Below, piece by piece: positions 33,488 to 38,768 of a DNA stretch of 38,768 bases; position 1 is the stretch's first letter, and every line of letters starts with the position of its first letter. Origin of the DNA: CAYNUJ01 sp964573255 (GTDB lineage Bacteria > Bacteroidota > Ignavibacteria > Ignavibacteriales > Melioribacteraceae); contig CAZNJB010000029.1 in assembly GCA_964573255.1 (NCBI GenBank), positions 1 through 38,768 on the forward strand, written 5' to 3'. The translations under genes and the position numbers were made by a program. Below the pieces are notes generated by a model. It saw nothing but the letters and a program-made list of their open reading frames with translations, did no database searches and was not told where the DNA came from.

Positions 33488-34081
33488 ATGGAAAATAAAA
33501 AATTTATCGGAGCTGGAATACTTACTGCAATAGCTGCCTCATTGTGCTGTATAACTCCAATTTTAGCTCTGATAGCGGGTGCCGGAGGATTGGCTTCCAC
33601 CTTTACATGGATTGAACCACTTCGTCCTTATTTGATAGGAGTTACCGTAGTTGTACTTGGATTTGCCTGGTACGGTCAGTTGAAACCCGGAAAAGAAATT
33701 GACTGCGAATGTGAAGAGGATGATAAGAAATCTTTTTTTCAATCCACTACCTTTCTTGCACTCGTGACTCTTTTTGCAGCAGTGATGCTGGCGTTCCCTT
33801 ATTATTCCGGCACGCTCTATCCAGAACAGCAAAAGAGCGAAGTGGTAGCAGCAAATTTAATTACAGCCGAATTAAAAATTAATGGAATGACTTGCGAAGG
33901 CTGCGAAGCAAATATTAAAAATTATGCACAAGCAGCCGGAGCCGATTCTGTTTCTGCCGATTACAAATCCGGAAAAGCTGTTATTAAATTCAGCGAAGAA
34001 AAAACTTCTCTTGACTCAATAGAGAATAATATAAAACTGCTCGGTTACGAAATTGAGGATGCGGTTGTAAAGAAACCCTAA
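33488..34081 (+). CDS. merTP: Mercuric transport fusion protein MerTP
   Basis: The 197-residue protein joins a MerT-like membrane part to a MerP-like HMA domain. Helix 1 holds the Cys20-Cys21 pair (AASLCCITP) that takes Hg(II) into the membrane. Two more helices follow, with CEC (73-75) in the cytoplasmic loop. After the third helix comes an HMA domain with Cys136/Cys139 in NGMTCEGC, which should sit in the periplasm and replace the free MerP. It brings Hg(II) in for MerA. GGAG precedes the start by seven bases. Fused MerTP proteins are known from Bacteroidota. Confidence 0.93.
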   Translation: MENKKFIGAGILTAIAASLCCITPILALIAGAGGLASTFTWIEPLRPYLIGVTVVVLGFAWYGQLKPGKEIDCECEEDDKKSFFQSTTFLALVTLFAAVMLAFPYYSGTLYPEQQKSEVVAANLITAELKINGMTCEGCEANIKNYAQAAGADSVSADYKSGKAVIKFSEEKTSLDSIENNIKLLGYEIEDAVVKKP

Positions 34082-34117
34082 CACATAAATGAATATCAAT
34101 CATTTGGGAGTCTCATC

Positions 34118-34387
34118 ATGGGATTGCACATAGAAATTTTTTCATCTCCAGGTTGTAGTAAATGCGGACACGGGAAAGTTATACTTAAAAAGATTGCCGA
34201 AGAAATCGGGCAGGATAAAATAAAGTGGGAAGAAGTAAACATACTCGAGAAAATGGATTATGCAATTGAACTTGGTGTTCTATCTACCCCGGCAATTGCC
34301 ATTGGGGGAAAGCTTGTTTTTGTCGGATTACCTTCCGAAAAGAAATTGCGGAAAGAAATTAATAGAAGACTGGAAGGAGTTTTATAG
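34118..34387 (+). CDS. Small thioredoxin/glutaredoxin-like CxxC protein
   Basis: This 89-residue cytoplasmic protein with a thioredoxin-like fold has Cys13/Cys16 in SSPGCSKCGHGK. The cis-proline segment is STPAIAIGGKLVFVG. Its length is like glutaredoxins and the small redox-active disulfide proteins. GGGAG lies nine bases before the ATG. Its stop overlaps the GTG of the next gene by one base, so the two are coupled and probably work as a thiol-redox pair with the CcdA-like membrane protein. In this operon it may carry Hg(II) or reduce thiols damaged by it; this is inference. Confidence 0.9.
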   Translation: MGLHIEIFSSPGCSKCGHGKVILKKIAEEIGQDKIKWEEVNILEKMDYAIELGVLSTPAIAIGGKLVFVGLPSEKKLRKEINRRLEGVL

Positions 34388-35679
34388 TGGAAGCGATATT
34401 TTTAACCGCTACAGCAGTCCTTGGTATGTTGGCCTTTTTTGAACCATGTACTATTTCCACTCATACGCTTTTTGCGGTGACTTCATTTAGAAATAAAAAA
34501 ATGAGTGATATTTTTATACTTTGGCTTTCCCGAACATTTTTCATTGTTTCCCTGCTTCTTCTGGCTCATATTTTATTACCTCAAATTATTTGGCCTGAAT
34601 ATTTACCTCCGCTGATATTATCTGTGATGGGTGTCTTATATATTGTTTCAAGATACTCATACATCCCAATTCCTCATATTGAGTTTCATAAAATTATTCC
34701 ATCCAAAAGCTTGCCTTTCTCAATTCAATTAGGTCTTTCGTTACCAGCTTGTACAATTCCATTGTTTGTAATTGTTTTATTGATGACATTGACAATCAAC
34801 TCATATCTATTTGCAATTACTGCAGGAGTAATATTCAGTTTTTCATTCTGCTTACCTACATTAGTATTATCGTTTTCGGAAATCAATGATGGGAAGAAAA
34901 AATTTCTTAATAGTTCAGCACTTGTAACTCCGTATGTTTCCGCTGCTCTGTTATTTGGTTCAGCGTTGTACTTGGCAATGCAAAATGTTAATTACGATTT
35001 GCTTTCTTTTAAAAACATTTTGAAAGAACCGAGTGTTGCTGGGGTTTCAGTTGGATTTATGGCTGGACTGGTATTCAGTTTTAATCCGGTTTCTTTCGCT
35101 TCAATACCGATGATGGTTGCATATGTTACAAAGGCTGGTGATAAGAAACGTGCGTTTGCAATGGGCTGGGCATTTGTTGCCGGATTGATAATTACTCATG
35201 TTGTATTGGGGATTGGCGCGGCATTAGGCGGTGCTTGGGTTAAAAGTGTATTGGGTAGGGAATGGGGACTCTTATTGGGTCCGCTTTTGATAATATTGGG
35301 ATTTTTGTGGCTCGGATGGTTAAAAATAAGGATTCCTTGGTTTAAAGTTAAAGGGCAGAAAGCTACTTCTCTTTGGGCTGCTTTTTTGCTGGGGATTCCG
35401 TTTAGTATAGCCATATGTCCTTTTTGCTCTCCCGCTCTGGTTGTTGCTTTATCTGCCAGCGCTGCAATAGGATCGGTATTTTTCGGTTTTTCACTCTTGT
35501 TTGCTTTTGCAGTTGGTAGAAGCATTCCAATATTATTGGGTTCTTGGAGTATGGGGATGCTCGAATCTATGAGTGTTTTTGTTAAGTATCAGAAAGGATT
35601 CGAAGCTGTTGCAGGTGTTGTTCTCATCATTACCGGACTTTATTTGTTGAATGAGTATTTCTTTATAATAAGTTTTTAA
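34387..35679 (+). CDS. Duplicated CcdA/DsbD-like membrane protein in the mer operon
   Basis: The 430-residue membrane protein has about 12 helices arranged as two CcdA/DsbD-like halves. The first half has FEPCTIS and LPACTIP, the paired-cysteine places of CcdA. The second half has SFNPVSFASIP, where the equivalent cysteine is lost, and CPFCSPALV, an added CxxC. CcdA/DsbD proteins pass reducing power across the inner membrane. GTG at 34387 is the start, with AGGAG upstream and overlap with the preceding stop; the next Met is too far in. Together with the CxxC protein it extends the usual mer set. The lack of symmetry between halves suggests only part of the redox path remains or the substrate is different. 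Confidence 0.85.
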   Translation: MEAIFLTATAVLGMLAFFEPCTISTHTLFAVTSFRNKKMSDIFILWLSRTFFIVSLLLLAHILLPQIIWPEYLPPLILSVMGVLYIVSRYSYIPIPHIEFHKIIPSKSLPFSIQLGLSLPACTIPLFVIVLLMTLTINSYLFAITAGVIFSFSFCLPTLVLSFSEINDGKKKFLNSSALVTPYVSAALLFGSALYLAMQNVNYDLLSFKNILKEPSVAGVSVGFMAGLVFSFNPVSFASIPMMVAYVTKAGDKKRAFAMGWAFVAGLIITHVVLGIGAALGGAWVKSVLGREWGLLLGPLLIILGFLWLGWLKIRIPWFKVKGQKATSLWAAFLLGIPFSIAICPFCSPALVVALSASAAIGSVFFGFSLLFAFAVGRSIPILLGSWSMGMLESMSVFVKYQKGFEAVAGVVLIITGLYLLNEYFFIISF

Positions 35680-35846
35680 AGATTTGGAATCTCTTCTCAA
35701 CAATACTTTTTGATTGAGCGAAGACAACAAAGAGTGGAGGATAACCACAGGTATTTTTTTATCAGCCTACTGGAATATCATTTAGTAAATGGTTTCAAAT
35801 TAAAAATGTTATCTGAGTTAATCCATTCATTCCTGTTATCAATGTT

Positions 35847-36251
35847 CTATTTTCCTATATTTTTTGCTGCCAAAAAGGAAAAAGCCATACTTGCTATTAG
35901 CGTGATAAATCCAAAACCGTAACTTGTATCAGTCACTCCGGTTTTTACGGCTTCGTGGAATGTAATAAACAATGCCGCGAAAAGAAAGAATGTACAGACA
36001 AGTATTATGCCGCCCAATACATTTAATCCGAACTGATAGCTCTTTGAATTAAAATACAAAATCAACGGTGCAATAATTATTAAAGTAACTGAAAAAGCTG
36101 CCGTTGTGATCCATTCGTAATTTAACGGTTCTAACACAAAATTATCGAATACCGGAAGTATAGTAATTACATGATTTTCTGCGGTCCCTAATGGAACGAT
36201 AAAAGATATTATAAGCAAAATAAAACTAAAAGCTCCAAAGTGTTTTTTCAT
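35847..36251 (-). CDS. Four-helix membrane protein, unknown function
   Basis: I do not recognise this 134-residue protein. It has a first helix that may act as a signal anchor (FSFILLIISFIVPLGTAENH). Three more hydrophobic helices run about 47-65 (WITTAAFSVTLIIIAPLIL), 75-97 (VLGGIILVCTFFLFAALFI) and 112-129 (GFGFITLIASMAFSFLAAK). Charged residues are few. AAGGA lies six bases before the start. It is convergent with the mer operon and divergent from purC, and 167 bases separate it from the mer operon. No functional context is evident. Confidence 0.7.
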   Translation of the reverse strand: MKKHFGAFSFILLIISFIVPLGTAENHVITILPVFDNFVLEPLNYEWITTAAFSVTLIIIAPLILYFNSKSYQFGLNVLGGIILVCTFFLFAALFITFHEAVKTGVTDTSYGFGFITLIASMAFSFLAAKNIGK

Positions 36252-36553
36252 GTCAATCCTTCAATTAAATAAAATCAAAAATATGAAATTTATCGGATTC
36301 GAATTCCTTATCAATTTTATTTCACACTATCTAAAATATATTGAAGAATAACTTGTTCAAAATAAAATATCATTTTTTGTATAAAAATATTTCAAGAATG
36401 TCGTGCACTAAATAATAAAAATTATTCATTTACTCTACTTATCTTGCTAGTGCTTTACATCTTCTTTTATAATTGCTCAACATTCAATTGAAAAAGGTAA
36501 GTTGCATGTTTATATTTCATATTTAAAATAATTAAATAAGAATAAGGGTTCAG
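36252..36553. other. 302-base AT-rich gap between the membrane protein gene and purC
   Basis: No reading frame with a ribosome site or RNA gene is seen. A candidate purC promoter lies near its end (36488-36518). No terminator or riboswitch-like fold is obvious by eye. Confidence 0.5.
36488..36518 (+). promoter_or_regulatory. Candidate purC promoter
   Basis: TTG, a 20-base spacer, then TATATTTC matches the TTG-N20-TAnnTTTG layout in all but the last base. The leader to the purC ATG would be about 28 bases. Confidence 0.45.
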
Positions 36554-37450
36554 ATGCCAAAAGTAATAAAAAATACGAATTTTCCCGGACTTAAACTTGC
36601 TAAGCAAGGTAAAGTGAGGGATATTTATGAGGTCGGAGACGGATATTTATTGGTTTCTTCCGATAGACTTTCAGCGTTCGATGTTATAATGAACGAAGGT
36701 ATTCCTTATAAAGGAATTGTAGTAACTCAGATTTCAAAATTTTGGTTCGATTTTTTCAAAAATGACATTGACAATCACATAATTGCTACTGAAGTTGATG
36801 AATTCCCGGAAGAAGCGAAGGAATATAGGGAAGACCTCGAAGGACGTACGATGTATGTAAAAAAGGCTGAGGTAATTCCTATTGAATGTATTGTGCGAGG
36901 TTATATTTCCGGTTCGGGATGGAAGGATTATCAGAAATCAGGAAGCATTTGTGGAATACAATTACCCAAAGGATTAGTTGAATCGGAAAAATTACCGGAA
37001 CCTATTTTCACTCCGTCAACAAAAGCAGAAATTGGTGATCACGACGAAAATATTGATGAGCAAAAAGCCAAAGAAATTGTTGGCGAGGATGTATTTAACG
37101 AAATAAAAGAGAAATCACTTATGATTTATAAAAAAGCCGCTGAATACGCCGACGAGAGGGGAATAATTTTAGCGGATACGAAAATGGAATTCGGTTTTTA
37201 TAATGGTGAAATTATTTTAATTGACGAATTACTTACACCGGATTCCAGCAGATTTTGGCCAAAAGATGATTATGAAAAGGGAAGAGCGCAAAAGAGTTTC
37301 GATAAACAATATGTGAGAGATTACTTACTTTCAATCAATTTCAATAAACAGCCTCCGGCTCCTCCTTTGCCGCAGGAAGTTATTGATAATACTTCTTCTA
37401 AATACAAAGAAGCTCTTTATCGTTTGACCGGAATGGAATTGAATATATGA
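36554..37450 (+). CDS. purC: Phosphoribosylaminoimidazole-succinocarboxamide synthase (SAICAR synthetase)
   Basis: This 298-residue purine enzyme joins CAIR and aspartate using ATP. It has the family marks GKVRDIYEVGDGYLLVSSDR near residues 19-38, SAFDV, the long-form segment CIVRGYISGSGWKDY, and the C-terminal IDELLTPDSSRFWP. The length matches the long (yeast/plant-like) PurC rather than the ~240-residue E. coli form. The start at 36554 follows AGGG. Its stop overlaps the next gene as ATGA, so purC, the DUF971 gene, pgsA and pgpA read as one unit. Confidence 0.96.
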   Translation: MPKVIKNTNFPGLKLAKQGKVRDIYEVGDGYLLVSSDRLSAFDVIMNEGIPYKGIVVTQISKFWFDFFKNDIDNHIIATEVDEFPEEAKEYREDLEGRTMYVKKAEVIPIECIVRGYISGSGWKDYQKSGSICGIQLPKGLVESEKLPEPIFTPSTKAEIGDHDENIDEQKAKEIVGEDVFNEIKEKSLMIYKKAAEYADERGIILADTKMEFGFYNGEIILIDELLTPDSSRFWPKDDYEKGRAQKSFDKQYVRDYLLSINFNKQPPAPPLPQEVIDNTSSKYKEALYRLTGMELNI

Positions 37451-37746
37451 CACCAAAAGAAATAAAAGTTGAGAATGATAGTTTAGTTTTGTACTGGCAA
37501 GGCGGAAATAAAACTACCGTTAAACTTTCCGCTTTGCGTCGCTATTGCCCCTGCGCTATATGCCAAAAAGAAAAATCGGAACATAGCGAATTTTATATTC
37601 CACTTTATAACGATGATCAATTGAAAATTTCTAATATTTCCGCTGTGGGTAATTATGCTATTGGCGTTCAATGGCAGGACGGGCATAATTCCGGTATTTA
37701 CGAATACGATTATCTTATAAGTCTTGATAATGCAGGAGATAGCTAA
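37447..37746 (+). CDS. DUF971 family protein
   Basis: This 99-residue protein is a single DUF971 domain (related to the N-terminal domain of gamma-butyrobetaine hydroxylase). It includes KLSALRRYCPCAICQKE, where the Cys-rich CPCAIC is a likely zinc site, and the closing IGVQWQDGHNSGIYEYDYL. Stand-alone members are linked in some genomes to Fe-S cluster and apbC/mrp genes, but their job is not settled. It overlaps purC by four bases and pgsA by one, so all three are translated together. Confidence 0.9.
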   Translation: MTPKEIKVENDSLVLYWQGGNKTTVKLSALRRYCPCAICQKEKSEHSEFYIPLYNDDQLKISNISAVGNYAIGVQWQDGHNSGIYEYDYLISLDNAGDS

Positions 37747-38342
37747 TGCTCCTTCCTAACCAGTTAACCGGAATAAGAATATTGCTTACCCCGATTTTCT
37801 TTATTCTTTTCCTTTCCGATGATCCAATGTATCAGCAAATATCGTTAGCAGTTTTTTTATTAGCTGCCATAACCGATTGGTACGATGGCTGGTTGGCGCG
37901 AAAATTCAATTATATAACTAATTGGGGAAAATTTTTAGATCCTTTAGCTGACAAAATTTTAACTTCGGCAGCTTTTTTTGCATTCGTTGCCGTTGATATA
38001 CTTCCATTGTGGATGGTAATAATTATCGTTGTTAGAGATCTTTTCATTACTTTGCTGCGTGCCTATTCCGATTATAAGGGGAAAATCTTCGCGGCAAGCA
38101 TATTGGCTAAATGGAAAACATTTTTCCAAATGGTTTTTCTTTATTATATCTTGGTTCTTTATGTTTTAAGAACCGTTCCTTTCCTTGCAGAATATGATGA
38201 TATATTTGCCATTCTTCTTGATCCAACCGGAATTTTAATTGCTATGATATTTATAACTGCCTTTACACTGTTTACCGGTATTCAATACTTGTACACAAAC
38301 AGATTTTTAATTAAAAAACTTTTTAGTAGTGAAGCTAAATAA
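37746..38342 (+). CDS. pgsA: CDP-diacylglycerol-glycerol-3-phosphate 3-phosphatidyltransferase
   Basis: The 198-residue integral membrane enzyme makes phosphatidylglycerol phosphate from CDP-diacylglycerol and glycerol-3-phosphate. The CDP-alcohol phosphotransferase signature is complete: D-x2-D-G-x2-A-R-x8-G-x3-D-x3-D, seen as DWYDGWLAR and GKFLDPLAD. The N-terminus LLPNQLTGIRILLTPIFF is typical for PgsA. About five to six helices are present. It is followed, overlapping, by the phosphatase that performs the next step, which supports PgsA over other members of the superfamily. Confidence 0.94.
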   Translation: MLLPNQLTGIRILLTPIFFILFLSDDPMYQQISLAVFLLAAITDWYDGWLARKFNYITNWGKFLDPLADKILTSAAFFAFVAVDILPLWMVIIIVVRDLFITLLRAYSDYKGKIFAASILAKWKTFFQMVFLYYILVLYVLRTVPFLAEYDDIFAILLDPTGILIAMIFITAFTLFTGIQYLYTNRFLIKKLFSSEAK

Positions 38343-38768
38343 GGTTCACATAATTTTGGGTAGCGGTTTATTTACTGGGTATTCTCCCTTCGCTTCCGGA
38401 ACGGTTGGCAGCTTGGCCGCCTTCTTAATATATTTTATACCCGGATTTAATACTTATTCTTTTTTAATTCCGGCAGTACTTTTATCCCTGTTTCTCGGTA
38501 TTTTACTTGGGAGTAAGTTTGAAGAACATTATGGAAAAGACCCTTCCATTTTTACGCTCGATGAATTTACCGGCAGTTGGATTTCACTTTTATATCTACC
38601 GCAAAACATTTTTATGATAATTGCAACCTTTTTTTTGTGGAGATTATTGGATATTTTAAAACCTTTCCCTGCCAATCGTTTTGAAGAATTTAACGGAGGT
38701 TGGGGAATTATGTTGGATGACGTTATAAGTGGAATATATACTTTGATAATAATGATTATTATCAATAA
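38329..38768 (+). CDS. pgpA: Phosphatidylglycerophosphatase A, cut by window end
   Basis: About 146 codons are visible with no stop before the window ends. The translation has the PgpA pattern: GSGLFTGYSPFASGTVGSLA near the start, then a catalytic acidic stretch TLDEFTGSWI, LLDILKPFPANRFEEF, and GGWGIMLDDVISGIY. PgpA removes phosphate from PG-phosphate, the step after PgsA. The best start is GTG at 38329, overlapping pgsA by 14 bases. The ribosome site is weak, and no in-frame ATG lies before the conserved region. Only the last residues are missing. Confidence 0.88.
   Translation, partial: MKLNKVHIILGSGLFTGYSPFASGTVGSLAAFLIYFIPGFNTYSFLIPAVLLSLFLGILLGSKFEEHYGKDPSIFTLDEFTGSWISLLYLPQNIFMIIATFFLWRLLDILKPFPANRFEEFNGGWGIMLDDVISGIYTLIIMIIIN

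Noticed and set aside
35710..35922. Plus-strand open frame of 70 codons after the mer operon
   Set aside because: It overlaps the end of the better-supported four-helix protein gene on the minus strand and shows no ribosome site.

Overview
The window is an AT-rich bacterial chromosome segment. It looks like a member of the Bacteroidota/Ignavibacteriota branch, most like the Ignavibacteria. The reasons are a tricorn-type S41 protease, propeller-type (Reg_prop/Y_Y_Y) sensor kinases, many doubled-CXXCH cytochromes, and promoters of the TTG-N(about 20)-TAnnTTTG kind. The lineage is inferred from gene content; no rRNA or tRNA is present.

Region 1 (83-8690, plus strand) is a tightly coupled seven-gene chemosensory operon: CheW, CheR-TPR, a second CheW, a receptor with almost no periplasmic part, a CheA-REC hybrid, CheB, and a receiver-histidine kinase. 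Apart from the position of the receptor gene, its parts match the Wsp surface-sensing system. The usual diguanylate cyclase output (WspR) is replaced by a REC-HisKA-HATPase protein.

Region 2 (8762-21320, minus strand) is rich in c-type cytochromes. It holds a Tat-signal protein of unknown function and an exported YceI protein with a C-terminal tail of four CxxC pairs. Next comes an apparent trans-outer-membrane electron-transfer operon: NHL propeller lipoprotein, 5-heme lipoprotein, 652-residue beta-barrel, and a cytochrome with 13 canonical and 2 expanded heme motifs. A separate 4-heme cytochrome gene follows. The last operon encodes an NHL propeller, a 12-heme cytochrome, a PAS sensor kinase and a NarL-type regulator. 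Two promoters here share an AGGGGCA box at exactly the same distance from the -7 element. A perfect NarL-style 7-2-7 palindrome lies upstream of one of them. The picture is extracellular electron transfer under local two-component control.

Region 3 (21537-30744) has a small membrane protein, a short-chain dehydrogenase, a large tricorn-like protease ending at a strong terminator, a propeller sensor kinase gene split by one in-frame TGA, and a cation diffusion facilitator.

Region 4 (30870-35679, plus) is a mercury-resistance locus: an unknown small protein, MerR, MerA with an N-terminal HMA domain, a MerT-MerP fusion, a small CxxC thioredoxin-like protein and a duplicated CcdA/DsbD-like membrane protein. 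A MerR-type operator is visible before merR and a related dyad before merA.

Region 5 (35847-38768) has a small membrane protein and then a housekeeping run: purC, a DUF971 protein, pgsA, and pgpA cut off by the window end.
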